A stretch of DNA of 64,000 bases from Acanthococcus lagerstroemiae (taxonomy: Eukaryota > Arthropoda > Insecta > Hemiptera > Eriococcidae). The notes under the pieces are model-generated. The model was not told where the DNA came from. It did not search any database and was given only the letters and a program-made list of their open reading frames with translations. Where the stretch lies: NCBI GenBank assembly GCA_031841125.1, contig CM063109.1, positions 3,572,321-3,636,320 on the forward strand, read 5' to 3'. Below, in pieces: positions 1 through 12,577 of the stretch (positions are counted from its first letter, which is position 1; each line of letters begins with the position of its first letter). The translations under genes and the position numbers were made by a program.

Positions 1-724
1 TTGAAAGGGCTTCTCTGACTATAAATAATGTCCGGTTGTAATTAAAATTGATTTTAGATCGTCGGTGTGGATAGTGAAACTCGCGAAGTTCTACCACGTG
101 TATAAGTAGTCAATATAAAGTGTCTGTGAAAATTAATTTCTAAAAGTACATCGTAGGAATATGATCCTAAACTAGAAGACTTCGACCTATGACCGTTTTA
201 CGACCAGAGCCTTACTCGACATTCGCTTCGTTCGTGTTGATCTTATCTGCCTGTACAAATAATGTGGAGTTGCTAGCAGTAGCATCAGAGGTTTTCTTTT
301 AGGAACTTCAAAAATCTTATTGCAAGTCGTCTATCATTTAAAAAAAATTAAAAAAAAAAGGTAAAATTTTTATTGTAAATCTTAATTTTCCTACATTTTT
401 GGGGGAGGATATAAATAATATTCTGTGCCTCTAGTTTCTTAATTTATCTTTTGGAAGGGGTGCAGTGTACCCTCGTAACATCCCTTCTTCATTCCGACGC
501 CACTGACTGATAACCCAGTATTTGTTATTCTGCACATTATATGCTTTGCGGGCTAGTTGATTCACTGGATGTTTTTTAGTCAGACTGGACCTTGAGATAG
601 CCGATGTCTTGTGGAAAATTTTTCGGATTTTCTAGGTACAAAACCTACCTAATGTATTTTTCGGGCATAGGAGGTAACCGTCAGGTTTCTAGTTCGCAAA
701 AATAAGAGTGAACCGATGACTTTA
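1..724. other. AT-rich sequence, no feature recognised
   Basis: No open frame of note, no clear repeat and no RNA gene was seen on either strand. Confidence 0.5.
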
Positions 725-1425
725 GGAAGACTGGAGGACTTAAACATAATTAAGACTTATTAAAACTAGGCTTTATTTAATTAAGACTTGCTGAGACTGA
801 TAAATGCTCGAAACTTGTATTAAGACTCAACTGAAAAGTGAAATATTATTTGTGTGTATGTACGCGTAAGTTTTATTTTGAGATGTTGGAAAGGATACCA
901 ACAGATGCATACTTTTGACATTGCGAATTTTTGCTAACTACTCGTTCTTTTATATATTTCGAACAGTTTTAGCCTAATATTACGTGAAAATTCTCCAACG
1001 CTTTTCTAAACTTACTCAAGATCCTTCAAGACTTCTTCGAGATTCTTCCACGCATATTTTGGACCTTTGCCGGCAGAAATAGATATCCAAGACACTTGAA
1101 GACTTTTCAATACTTTTTCAAAACTATCATTAAAGCTCTACTAGACTAATTCAAAACTGTTCCAGGTTTAACTGGAATTGCTTAAGAATCGTCCGCACTT
1201 GTTCAGGATTATTTAAAATTTTCTAAGATTCGAAATACTTTTCAAATCTTTTTAAGATTCGCTTTGTCATTGAAATATAATTTAGAAAAGTCTGAAAGAA
1301 CCTTCGAGGATTAAGCTGGATCGGAAATGTCTTGAAGAGTCTTGAATCAGTCTGGGTGAGTCTCAAAAGAGTCGTAGACACGTCTCGAAGGGTCTTCGAA
1401 AGTCTAAATAGAGCTTAGATCCGTT
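725..1425. repeat. Degenerate ~12-bp-period AAGACTT-type repeat, copy 1
   Basis: The + strand is dominated by variants of TTCAAGACTT and TTAAGACTCN, spaced about 12 bp apart, densest from 1005 to 1425 and looser from 725 to 835. The same word family recurs at 27.1-27.8 kb and 38.5-38.7 kb. It reads as an old, diverged minisatellite or dispersed repeat rather than coding sequence. The period was judged by eye. Confidence 0.55.
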
Positions 1426-1499
1426 GCAGAATTCTATTCGAGTTTGGAATTATTGTCGAGACGGCAAAGAAATGTCAGTTCTGAATGCTGCTACTAGGT

Positions 1500-2030
1500 T
1501 AATGAAGTGGTGCTTCATTGTTGTACCTACGAGGGAACCGGATCCAGAGTCTGAAAAAATTATTTTCTGGAGTTGGAGCCAGATCCCAAAAATGTTATTC
1601 GTTGCAGCTAAAGGCTAAATTCGAAACTGGAGTTGGAATGGAGTTAATGTCAGAATTTTATTGAGGTCAGAGCCGGAAGAAATCTGTGGCTGTGGCTTCC
1701 ATTTTGACTGCGACCTTTCAACCTTCCTCTTTTTTCTTGTTCCCTCCCCCATATCCCTCCACCCTTTCTCCTTCCTTCAAAGTAATTGGAGCTAGATCAA
1801 AAATTTTATCTCTGATGGAGCAGAGCCATCAGTCCGAAGCCTGAGCATACTTGTTATACAGATTATTTCCCAGAGCCGGAATATGATGAAAACTATTTGC
1901 CGGAACCGAGGCAGGAGCTAATTTTAAGAAATTCAAATTTACCTCGAAGCCGAAGCCAGTTCGGAGCTCCGGTTATGATATCGGCTCCGGAACCCCGGTA
2001 TCTACGTTCCATTCACGGATTTACGTAAAA
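1500..2030. repeat. GGAGCC/CCGGAG-type degenerate hexamer-rich repeat
   Basis: Many variants of GGAGCC, GAGCCGGA, GGAGTTGGAG and CCGAAGCC occur across this stretch, as in a decayed hexanucleotide satellite. The short open frame at 1424-1618 is part of this low-complexity sequence and is not annotated as a gene. Confidence 0.45.
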
Positions 2031-2269
2031 AGGTTCAGAGTCTTACATTTTCTACAAAATCTTTGATAACTCTGTGCAACAAATTTTGACCTTTTTAGTT
2101 ACCGGTGAATTGGAAATAAGTTTTCTAAAAGTACTTTTTATACTGATTCCGAATACATTGTCCAGTTACTCCTCACACCGCCAGTTTTTTCGAAAATGAC
2201 CTTTAAAGTAGTCTAAACTACAATTTTCATTGTTTTTCGATCTGTGTACGTATAATTGTTTTAGAAATT

Positions 2270-2830
2270 AAAAATCTTGAAAAAATTCGCAAAAGCAGTA
2301 CTGACTTTTCGGCCTTTGGCCGAATTGTTTTTTCGATCACATTTCTGTGTGGATTTCGAATTTAAATTGAATGAATGTGTGCCATTTTTGTCCCGATACA
2401 GCCTTTTTACTCGGGGGGGGGGGGGACAGTTCATACGTGTAACACCACGAAAGAAATATGGTTTGGGATCTATCTTTGCGCTGAATTCGAACTCTCCTTA
2501 AAACTGCGATACAGACCTTTGAATTCTTATATCAGACTTTATGAAGCCAAGAATGTTAAAATTCGGACCTTACAAAATCAATTATAAAACTATCGTTTCT
2601 GGCCTAATTTTTACGTAGATTCTGAATCTGACTTTAGGAATGCGGTACACGCCTTTTCTCACTCTTATCGATTCCTTTTGAAAAGCCAAAATTTTGGACC
2701 TTACTATGTCAAAAATAGAGACGTTTGTTTTGTATTTCCTTTTATAAAGTCTGAATTTGGCCTTTCCGTTTTTCAAAGCATAGTCTGAGATTGGAAAAAG
2801 ACATATATCGACGACGGATTTAAATGTTCT
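2270..2830. repeat. Degenerate tandem repeat, unit about 139 bp
   Basis: The phrase GAAGCCAAGAATGTTAAAATTCGGACC near 2541 is echoed by AAAGCCAAAATTTTGGACC near 2680, with flanking words (TCTGAATT/TTTGAATTC, GACTTTA) in the same order, giving a unit of about 139 bp. A run of about 13 G lies at 2413-2425. No gene is supported here. Confidence 0.45.
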
Positions 2831-3049
2831 CAAGATTTGTCAAGATATTTCGAAGATTTGTTGGTATTTAGTGGGTTGCTGTTGAGACAAGTTCATTGTG
2901 GCGCTTTTGGTATGTAAATTAAGTGAACCCTAAGGAACTATTTCGAATAGATTTTAATTTTCAATGGTTTGGGTACTCTTGAACACAACCACGGCTGTCT
3001 TTACTCGTTTCATAAGGCGTGAAAACCAGCGATGATTTCATTCTTGGTA

Positions 3050-4110
3050 GAACATCTCATGAGGCTATCGTCTTACCTCTATCTTCAGGGTGGTTCGTTT
3101 CGTATACTACTTCAGTTACAATCCAAGAATATACGGGTTTACGACCTACGTACGAGTACTTAGCCCAATTGGGTAAACGTCTATCATAAATTACGCGATC
3201 ACGTTCGTCGCATCGCCGAAAAATTGCATACGTCTCATCGGCAGCCAATTTCGTGGATTTCGACTCGTCGTAATTGTCGAGGGTGCGACGTTTATCTTGT
3301 CGCGCACGTGAGCGAATCGTTCGAAATGGCCTTTCCTGTTTCCTTGGCGCGGATTATATTTACTTTCCTTCTTTCGTCTCGGCCGCGATCTCATCTATGC
3401 CACCACCGCAGTCGTAAAAAGATTGCCATTTTATACGATTTTCCGAAAGAAAAAAAAGAAGAAAAAAAGGGTGGCGTGGTGTGGTGGATGAAAAATATAC
3501 GCTTTCGCTGGTCGTGTACGAACGCACCCAGCGCACCGCTACTGGTCGCACACCGCACACGTCATTCCGGCCAGCAATCGAATCGGTTTTACGATATACT
3601 CGACCGGCAAGACAGAAGTAGAAGTGCTTGTGTACGCTTTACAAGTGATTTTGACATTTTCATCCAAAAAACACCCGAATATTGCGCGCCCGAACAGAAC
3701 GCGTAAATTGGCGCGAGGTCCGCGAGCTACCGAACAAGACCGACGTTTACTATTCTGTACGTATTATACAAACCCGATATACATACGATATATGCTGTCT
3801 CGTAAAAATATCGTAAATTTTCTGGCGGATCGCAATTCCCGCTTGTGTGTAGACGGACGACCGCATCGGCAACGTGTGTACGTTCGTCCACCTCTTTGGG
3901 CCGCTGGACACAGCTTATAATTCGCCTCCTCTAAGCAACAACAATCGTCGAATCGTCCGAATCTCCTTAAGTAAATTAAATTTCCGAATCAAGACGTCGC
4001 CGACAGCTTCACTCCGGCACCACGGCTACAGTCAACTACATTTAGTCGCATTAGCGAACCGAATAAACAAACTGGAATGGCTGCACTCGCTGTATGGTCT
4101 TGGCAAATGA
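3050..4110. promoter_or_regulatory. CpG-rich block, apparently single copy; possible regulatory DNA
   Basis: CpG dinucleotides are clearly denser here than in the neighbouring AT-rich DNA. Open frames exist on both strands (for example 3224-3706) but they overlap each other, lack any recognisable motif and are best explained by low stop-codon density. The regulatory label is only an inference from composition. Confidence 0.25.
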
Positions 4111-5090
4111 GGACCAAAAAGGAGATTCGAAAAAAGTTTCATAACGAGCTGGAATTTGGAGGAAATCGTTTGTATGGTCCGAGTACCACAGAACAAGCCG
4201 TAAGAAATTGGAGTGAAACTTCTTTTACGGTAGAGAATTAGGTACCCCCCCCCTCCATCCAAAAAGAGTTTCCAAAAATATTGATTCCTATTATCCTATC
4301 ACATCTAAAAAGTTAATTTTAAAACAGATTTTTGAAGATTTTCAATTAAGAATTTATCGAATTAGTACAAGCGCGAAAAAGAACACTGAGACATCGATAC
4401 ATAGGTTTTCGAGGACACTGAATTCATTTTGTATGTCTGCTCAACCTGGAATTCGTTGCTCCCATTGAAAAATATATTAAATGCAATGTGGGCATCTTAC
4501 CTCAGGTTTTCGGGGTCGAGAGATCCATTTCTAACATCATTTTTTATTTCAATGAAAATTAAGAAATTTGAATTGGGTTGAAGGGTTCAAAATAAGAGGA
4601 CGTAGTAAAAGGTTTAAGAGATATAGGTAGCAGATTGTAGAGTTTGCAGATTGTTGAATTCTCACAATAATATATGTACTAAAATTTAAAGAATGTAAAC
4701 GAGCTTAGGTGTAAGTGAATCTGACGTAGTGTACCGCAAGAAAACTGTACTATGATTCGCACTGTCTCTGTGTACATTTCACAACCACTTGTTCACAATA
4801 CTCTCCCAGTTTTTTCCTCCCTCTCCTTCCGGTCAATTGTCCTCGCAATAGTTTTTCCTTTTTCTTAAAAATAAATTTCCGTCTCTCGGTCCTCTGTGCA
4901 GTCACAGTGAGATTATAGCATTCGTAAAATTAGCTGAGTAACGGTTGAGAATCATTGTACAGTTTGCTTTGCGGTATAGGTGATGTCAGATTTATTTACA
5001 TCGTGCTCAGTTACATTCTTCTTAAATTCTAGCGTATTGCAAGAATTCTGCAGCCCGCAAAACCTAAGATATGTCCTTATCTTAAACCTG
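4111..5090. other. AT-rich sequence, no feature recognised
   Basis: Nothing supported here beyond a short C run near 4245. Confidence 0.4.
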
Positions 5091-5299
5091 TAAATATTTT
5101 TCAATTCTCAGTCCCTCCCTCCATCTAGTAACCACACTGAAAATCAATGATCGAAATGGATTCCACTGTACCTGGAGTGGTATCAAAATTATGGTGAAAA
5201 TTCTTTCGCGCGTACAATTTTCCCGATTTTTGGGAAGACTTTTATTGGGTTGGGTGGGGGAGAGGTTAAACCCCCAAACTCTCCTATTTGCGCCTACTC

Positions 5300-5885
5300 C
5301 TAAAAACCTATGTATGAAACAGTATTCATTTCGAACTTGTAAATTATTTCTCTTTACCAATCCCCGTTCCCTTTTTGTTCCTCAATTTTTGCAGTAGCTG
5401 AAAATAATCATCAGAAATGGATTCTACGACTTTGAAACCCTCAGAAACGAAGTTATCTCGAACTTGCAAGTCTTTATGATTTCCAGCTCCCGATCTAGCC
5501 CTAGTTCCTTCAGTTTTCATGATAGCTAAAGGTCAGTGTCAGAAAAGAATTCTATTATGTGAAAAACTTGAAGAACAATAATCACCATAAAAAAACACCT
5601 ATTTTGAACAGTCTTCGCTCCCACTTGAGTTTTCTCAGTTTTATGGTAGCCGAGAATTATAGTATCAGAAATTGATTCTTTAACCCTGGATACCTGACAA
5701 ACAATATTACTCTCGGACTTGTAAATTTTTTGTCGGTTTTAACCCCTCCCCTTTCCTAGGTCCCTCAATTTCTCTCAATTTTTACGATAGCTAAGAATCA
5801 ATGTGTCAAAAATGAATTCTATAACCCCAAAAATCTGAGAAACGATCTCTTTATTGAATTTAATGTAATTTTTCTCCCCCGCCCT
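5300..5885. repeat. Degenerate tandem repeat, unit 123-141 bp, four copies
   Basis: The anchor phrase GATAGCTAA or its variants, followed about 15 bp later by TCAGAAATGGATTCT-type words, occurs near 5393, 5520, 5643 and 5784. Between anchors, words such as GAAACGA, CTCGAACTTGTAAATT and TCCCTCAATTT keep the same order. An older copy may extend upstream to about 5130. It is not coding. Confidence 0.65.
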
Positions 5886-6249
5886 TTGTTTGTGGCACAA
5901 AATTTCAAGTTATCCAAAAAAAAAAAGAAATGAAAAACGAATTTAGTGACCTAAAACATGGTTATCGATGTCTCCAGTGTTCGTACAAATTCAAAAAATT
6001 TTTCAATGAAAGTCTTCCAAAACTTGATAAAACATGAAAAACAGTGTATTGAAAAATATGGAATCACTGAGTAGGAGGAGATTACCCGGAAAAGATTCCA
6101 GGGTTGAATAGGTACAGGAATCCAGAAGAGTATCCGATGGTAATCTACACCACTATCTGGCCACAAAAATTGGTGACATGGGAAAATGACATTCTACGTT
6201 TTTTTCCTATACGACCTGTGTTAATTCAAGACAGCAAAAGGAGTTGTCA
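5886..6249. other. AT-rich spacer, no feature recognised
   Basis: Nothing supportable on either strand. Confidence 0.35.
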
Positions 6250-6545
6250 AAAAATTCGACTTCGACATTAATTATTAGCCCGCTATAATTAATAGTCGAA
6301 ATATTGAATTCATGCGATCAGTAAATATCTCGAAAAGGACAGCCTCAAATGCTTTCACAAAGCAAAGCACCTTAGCCTATAATCGAAAAATTCGACTTCG
6401 ACTGATACCAGTAGTGTTTCGCTATTGTTAATAGCCGAAACGATAAAGTAGATAAGGTAAAAAAGGTCAGTCTCTTTTGTAAATCCTCGTAACGGACAGC
6501 CTCAGATACTTCAACAAAGCCAATCGCTTGAACCTGTTAACCGAA
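6250..6545. repeat. Tandem duplication, unit about 136 bp, two copies
   Basis: AAAAATTCGACTTCGAC begins copy one near 6250 and copy two at 6386. Both copies then contain TAATAG(T/C)CGAAA, a GGACAGCCTCA(A/G)AT word and an ACAAAGC word in the same order. Confidence 0.65.
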
Positions 6546-6814
6546 AACTAACGATAAACCAATGAGTCATGATCATGTTTATACCAGCTATGTACTCCGG
6601 CACCTGGTAGCCAGCAGGAGACCTTAGTCTCATTTCTGTTCAGATCTTCATATATGGTTCAAATGTGAGTTTTTCCTTGCGTTCTTGTACGTCGTGTAAT
6701 TTACTGTGAACGTGAATTTGTACTCGTATTTGTGTTGCCGCTGGTCCAAGCAGAATTGTGAAGATTCACAGGTCAGATAACCGTTAGATTTTGCTACTAA
6801 TTTTATCAAAGTTG

Positions 6815-6870
6815 ATCTCGCTCTCTCTACTTCGCTCTCTTTCTCTCTATCTCTGTTTCTCTCTCGCTAG
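6815..6870. repeat. CT-rich microsatellite
   Basis: Interrupted CTCTCT tracts run across this interval. Confidence 0.7.
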
Positions 6871-7004
6871 CGCTCGCCCGCTCAATGGCCCCGAGTGGCA
6901 ATACGTTGACAGGCTCTGTAATAAGTTGTGCAAATGCTAACTATAACGAACCCTGCAATATATTCACCGACTCCTGTCGGCCAACAACAACCTGCAATAA
7001 GTGA

Positions 7005-7330
7005 ACATTACTAGTGGTGCACTTGATGTCGATGTTCGAGCAATCCTTGACATTGAGTCCACTGCTGTAAGTTCCCATCTCTATTACTAGTAGTGCTTGA
7101 TGTTCGAACAATCCTTAACATTGAGTCCACTTCTGTAAGTTCCCGTCTCCCATTACTAGTGGTGCATTTAGTGTTAAGCAGTCCTTGACGCTGAGTCCAC
7201 CTGAGAGTAGTGGTATTTGTGGTGCATTTGGTGTTAAGCAATCCTTGACACTGAGTCTACGTGTAAGTTGTGGTGTTTGTGGTGCGTTTGATGTTCAAGC
7301 AGTACTTGACATTGAGTTTACTGGTAAGCT
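7005..7330. repeat. Minisatellite, unit 60-80 bp, five copies
   Basis: Five successive units start near 7007, 7084, 7153, 7213 and 7273. Each carries a GTGGTGCATTTGATGTT-like head, an AAGCAATCCTTGACATTGAG-like core and, in four of five, a GTAAGT/GTAAGC-like tail. The copies differ by substitutions and small gaps. Short frames cross it but show no protein family. Confidence 0.8.
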
Positions 7331-8190
7331 CTCAAGTTGTCTTCCACAATTTCGACTAATACTTAGAGACACTATAAGCCGCCGCACAAGCCGCCATCCA
7401 GACGCCTTGCACACCGCTTTGTACTGACTTCATGAACCACCCCTAGGATCTCCTATGTTGGCGCTTCACCTAACTAATCATACCGTTATCTTGACATCGT
7501 ATGACTGACAGTATATGTGTTTGTATCATGTATACTGTTAGATGAAGCCACCAAGAAGCAAAACCGAAGCCGCCGCAAGAAACCTACTTTACTTTAGGAG
7601 CTCATTATTTACAAGTATTTGTAATATACCTTCTATTGTATACCATGGCTTTTCATTCATATAAAAGTGACTTTCAGTATATAAAAAACATTGCTAGCTC
7701 ATCACAAGCCTTCCACTGCACCCAGTTGAGCTTTCTCAATTAATTGGCTGAAATAATTTATATTCCATACCCTTTCATAAATTTGTAAAAAATCATAAAA
7801 ATATGATAATGTATGAATTTTGGGTTGCAATATTACTCTGCTTAAACAAGATTATTTCATAGGAGTCATTTTTTACTTCCTCCACCTCTTACCTTACCTC
7901 ATCTTTCTGAGAATTCCGGAGTAGATGTGAAGAAGTTGAATGTAACTGTTCTTATGTAAAATTTTGAGGAAAATAACTATTATTGTAAATATTTTTCTCT
8001 AAACGTAACAGTTTTCAATATTTTCGAAAGAAGAGAGAAAAAATGTTGGTGGCTGAGCTTGACCTCCTACCATAAAAGGAGTTTCACCCCAATTTTGTGG
8101 ACTTTTTTTGAGATTTAAGGGACCCATGCTGATGATTCCTGCCGAACTCCAACTGGTTATCGAAAAAATGTATTCAAAATTTTTCATTTG
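7331..8190. other. No gene recognised
   Basis: The first 300 bases are GCC-rich (AAGCCGCCGCA occurs twice in variant form), which may be the end of an unrecognised mobile element. The rest is AT-rich with no supportable feature. Confidence 0.3.
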
Positions 8191-8860
8191 ACTAGACTAG
8201 GTAAAATACTCTCATCACATAGCACCGTGTAGACGTTCGATGTTTTTCTGATCCTTTTTTCTCATGCTCCATCCAGTACACCGTATAATTCACTAAATTT
8301 TGACCGCTATAGTCTCGCAATAGCTGCGACGCTTCGGACAAAGACAGGAACGAGAAATAATATTCTCGATTAGAAGACAGTGGACGAAGGAGGAGTCGCA
8401 TTAGCGAACACATACGAAAGACAATGAATGATTTTAAATTATAGACGGGACGTGGAAGAGTTGCACGCACGCTAACCGACCAAGAAGATCGACTGCGACT
8501 CTTCTGGACTTCGTCCGCTCGCTATTGTTCTCTGGAAGACGAAAAAGTTTTTATCAGATTTCGAGGACTACTATCGAAATTGCGATTTAAACGCGCCGGT
8601 TCAGTATAAAATTTTAGTTTAGAAGTCTCTCCACTTCCGCGGGCGTAGATTTTTTCCCCTCTGCCAGACAATAAATTGTAGCCGGGTGAGGCTGGCGACC
8701 GATGCTGCTGGCGGAATCGCCACGACAACGCGCAAGTTTATTTTAGTATTTTCGAAGATACGAGATGATAAAGTAGGTCTGGAATGAGTGGTCAACCGAA
8801 GATATGCTTCAAGAGTCAGGGAGGCTAAAACGGTAAGCAAATCTGGAATGCAGGGTTTGT
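8191..8860. promoter_or_regulatory. CpG-rich block; possible regulatory DNA
   Basis: Local CpG enrichment with several overlapping, unrecognised open frames on the minus strand. No domain or splice-site pattern supports an exon. Confidence 0.2.
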
Positions 8861-10050
8861 GCGTTTTCGAGAGGGAAAGGCAGCACTAGGTACTATTGAA
8901 TGAAAGAGAATTTGAGATACGAACCAAATACTATAATGAATAATAAAAACAGGACCGACGTGATTGAATAATGTGGTCCATAATAATTCTTAAGATTGTG
9001 TATCGAATCTTCGCTCCCTCTCCTCATTGGGAAAACATCGGCTTGCTTGGTTACTTGGAATCCAGAAATTGCAGAGGCTGATCTGTCACTCGAGGACCTG
9101 GCCAAAAAGAGGCGATTTACGTCATGTTTTTGTCGTATCTTTCCCCTCTATTGTTAATGTATAATTTGTTATTTCTCTGATTTCGGTCGTGCGTCAATTT
9201 GCGTCATTTCAGTTTCCTGGACAAATTCTGTTTCCCCTGTCTTCGCTGTCCAATCTTCCATCTCTCTTCTCGCTCCATTTATAATTTCGGTAGACTGAAA
9301 ACAGAGGATGTTTTCTGAAATTAGTGTTCTCAACTTTTACTTCACCTAGCCTGATCAATTTTTCATCTCCGGGAAGTTATGCCTCATCACTTTCTGTATT
9401 CCTTAATATCATGGATGGGGAGTAAGGATATTCTGAGAAATAATCCTTCGTCTTCAAAAATATTATATTTGACGTGAAGTTAAACGGGTTGGATATGGCT
9501 TAATTAATTCGTGAATGTTTCATTTTCAGTATCTTACCAGCAAACACCGGGATATATTCTAGTTTAGCCACCTGGAAAAGTTGGAGATTTTCGATATTTC
9601 GTTGAAAGAATTGTGACAGATTTTTAAAAATGGGGGGAAGGTAACCGTCTAAAATGCAACTTTTTCGTAGAAATTCTAAGAAAAATTGAAAAATTCTGCT
9701 CGCATTATCAAAACAGGCGTGAGGTAGATTAATCCTATACAATTTTGAAACTTACTTGAGCTCGCAAAATCGGTGAAACGGAAATTTTCCGCTAAATTGT
9801 CCTAGGTGGCTGTACTAGGAGTCTATTACTTACCTAGAGATCTCGAGTCGTGTAAGTCATCATTCCTTGGGAACGACAGTCGGCATTACCTATTTTGGCA
9901 CCATCGTGTCACTTTTCCATCAATGAAGTTTCTCTTCCTTACACCCATAAATATCGAGTCCGCATCCAGCTTTTCGGCAGAAGGGTGCCGGTATAATGAA
10001 CGCGTGAATCTGATGGTCCTATCATGTTAAATGAGACCATTACATACAGT
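8861..10050. other. AT-rich sequence, no feature recognised
   Basis: No repeat structure or coding signal was seen. Confidence 0.4.
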
Positions 10051-11070
10051 AGTAGATTTTTGTCGGAGATACGAAGCAAGGGTGTCTAGAGTGCCTCGAT
10101 TCAGTCTTCCGCGAAGATATATATCTTCGGATTCCATTTTTTAAACTTTCGTTCGAATGAGAGCTGTCGTGCGCGTAAATAGGGGTTTCATTTGTAATAC
10201 GTACCCTATCGGAGCCCGGAACCGATCAAACTATAGTGTACTGTATCCTTTTTTTTTTTTTCTGCCTTCTACATTACCTTAATATTCGAAATTTAGGTTG
10301 GGCGATATAAATAATCGCCATTCCATCGCGTAATACATAAATTAATTCGCGTCCGCGTATTTTTTCGAAACGGAATATCGAATATCGACTATCGATAGAA
10401 ATGCAATAGCGATATCGTAAACAAGCGTCGAACGTCGACGTTCTACAATGTTCAAATTTTTCATTATTTCAGTCGTAGGTAAAATCTAGTTTTTAAACTT
10501 TCTACTCAGCCCGATATATTAACAGATATCCGCACACCGGATGATGAATAGTCGTCGATCGAGATTGCGTATCTAACGAACTCCGATGTATCTACATATA
10601 ATACGCTCTCTTTTTTCTATTTTGTTCTTCTAATTCTTCATTCATTCATTATCATTTTATAATTCGTAGTAACAAGAACAACTCCGGTTAGATACCTTTG
10701 TGTTCGTCTCGATTAAACAGGTGTTTTATTAAAGGTTTACAACGAACGTGAAGAAAAATACTTTTTTTTTTATCGCTACTACGAGCATGTATAGTGGGTA
10801 ATCGAGAGAATTAATGCTAATTTATGACAAAGAAAGTGTTAATAAATTTTTCGGCGTTTACGCGGAGTTAGAAGCACACGAGACAGACTGACATGAAAAA
10901 GGCACGAAAATTGCGCCGCCTGAATATTACGATGCGTGATTCAGACGCGTAATTAGCGGTCCAGTGGTTTTTTTTTTCTTATAAATCTTTCGATGAAGCG
11001 AATGTGGATGCGAATCTCGTTTCTGGTACTTGTTCGGATCTAATTACGACGGTGAAAAAAAAACAAAACT
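10051..11070. promoter_or_regulatory. CpG-rich block with TAAT cores; possible regulatory DNA
   Basis: CpG-dense sequence with clustered AATTAATTCG, ATCGATAG and TCGACGTT words and homeodomain-type TAAT cores, and no open frame of note. Regulatory function is only an inference. Confidence 0.25.
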
Positions 11071-12577
11071 TAATGTCCAATGAAAACCTAATGCTCAATC
11101 GAGAATCATTTACAGCCAAGAACATAGACGGATTTTGCGTTTTGCAGTGGTACTGGGGGCAGATACAGTCCGCCTGTGGATAGGAGTGAGGAATTGGAGG
11201 AAGTGAATCTTATCAATGTTTTCTATTATAAGAGTTCAGTGTTGTAAGGGAAGAGCATTTATGTTAAATCTTGTAAGTTTTTCAAGAGCGTCTTAAAACT
11301 GAAGAAACATTTTTAGCAACGCCGATCAACGGATCCTCGATTCTGTGGCATTTTTATGAACGACCGACCCAAAAAAGCGAAACGAAAAACACCGAAGAAT
11401 AAAGGTGGATGATCGCCCATAAAGATGCGCGCAATTTGTCCCGCTGGTGCCTTCCTTTTACCAGCGAGTACGTGATTAAATCAAAACTTCGGCGTAATTG
11501 CTAAAAATGCAGGAATCCGAAAGGGGGCCTGGGAGAAGCCACGACAAGCTCTGCGAGACCCGCCCAAGGTGAGGGAGGTGTCAGGGACTTGGAAAGCGGT
11601 TACCCAGATCACATGTCAAATTTTCTATAGTTCCGGGGCCAAAAGTAAGAAAAACAAAAAGAAAATTAAGGCAACTCTCTCTCTCTAGGCCATGGTCCAT
11701 TACATTCTCTTTCTTCCAATTATATATTTACGACTTCATGTCGTTCACGCGGTGCCGTACACTAAGAAAAAGAGCATATCAAACATCGACACAACGATAC
11801 ATTTATTCGTAAGGAAAACCGAAAAGAAAGAGGAAAAAAATCCTGGACGCGGTGGCGGTCACGAAAACTGCGGCTAAAAGGGTCGCACGAGAAATTTCGC
11901 GAACACGCGGTCAGGTCCCGGTCACAAAGCGGAAAATTTGCACAAAAATCGCACTGCCGGTCGCGGTGTCGGGAGGGGAAAAAGTCCACATACAGAACGT
12001 TCTTTAAAATATAAAAAAAATCAAAACGACCAAAAAAGTTCTGTCTCAAAAAAAATGTAAAAAAATACGTCATTCTGTCAAGAGACAGATCCACTGTCTC
12101 AGTAACACCGCGTTGGTTGTAATTAGCAGCCGATGCCAGCAGTGGGGGAGGGGTAGAGGGCGGAAAACTGCAAGAGTTTTCACGCAGGAAAATAAACATT
12201 CGTCTGTGAAGCACAGGGAATCGCTGGATGGACAGAGAGGGAAGGTGGAAAAACAGTTGCGGCAAAGGAGAAAGGAGAAGACGTACTAATGCCTGCGGAA
12301 CTCCGTAAACTTAAATTTTGATGCGTATTTCACGCGTTTCCACGCCACAGTTCTTATGCAAATGCTCGACCTTTAGCATAGTTTCATAGAAAAAATAACG
12401 TGGTCAAGTCATTCTCTAAATTACCCGGATCCTGTTAACGCAAAATAAAAAAAAAAAGAAGAAAATTTTCAAAGTATGCCTTTATTTTAGACCCATAATA
12501 TACAGTTTGGTTTCACAACTAGGAAGGAGCAGATTTCTAACTAATTTTGAAAGCAGTTTTAATTATAGAATGGTTTT
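11071..12577. other. No gene recognised; mixed GC
   Basis: A minus-strand open frame of 167 codons spans 11,762-12,265. Its translation is rich in Phe, Ser, Arg and Cys with no recognisable family, and it overlaps an unrelated + frame, so I treat it as chance. A CT microsatellite lies near 11,678. Confidence 0.35.

Noticed and set aside
3224..3706. 160-codon open frame on +, with overlapping frames on both strands
   Set aside because: No recognisable domain, a lysine-rich low-complexity centre from an A-rich tract, and overlapping opposite-strand frames. Explained by the CpG-rich composition.
11762..12265. 167-codon minus-strand open frame
   Set aside because: Phe/Arg/Ser/Cys-rich translation without any motif, no splice context, and low stop density from local composition.
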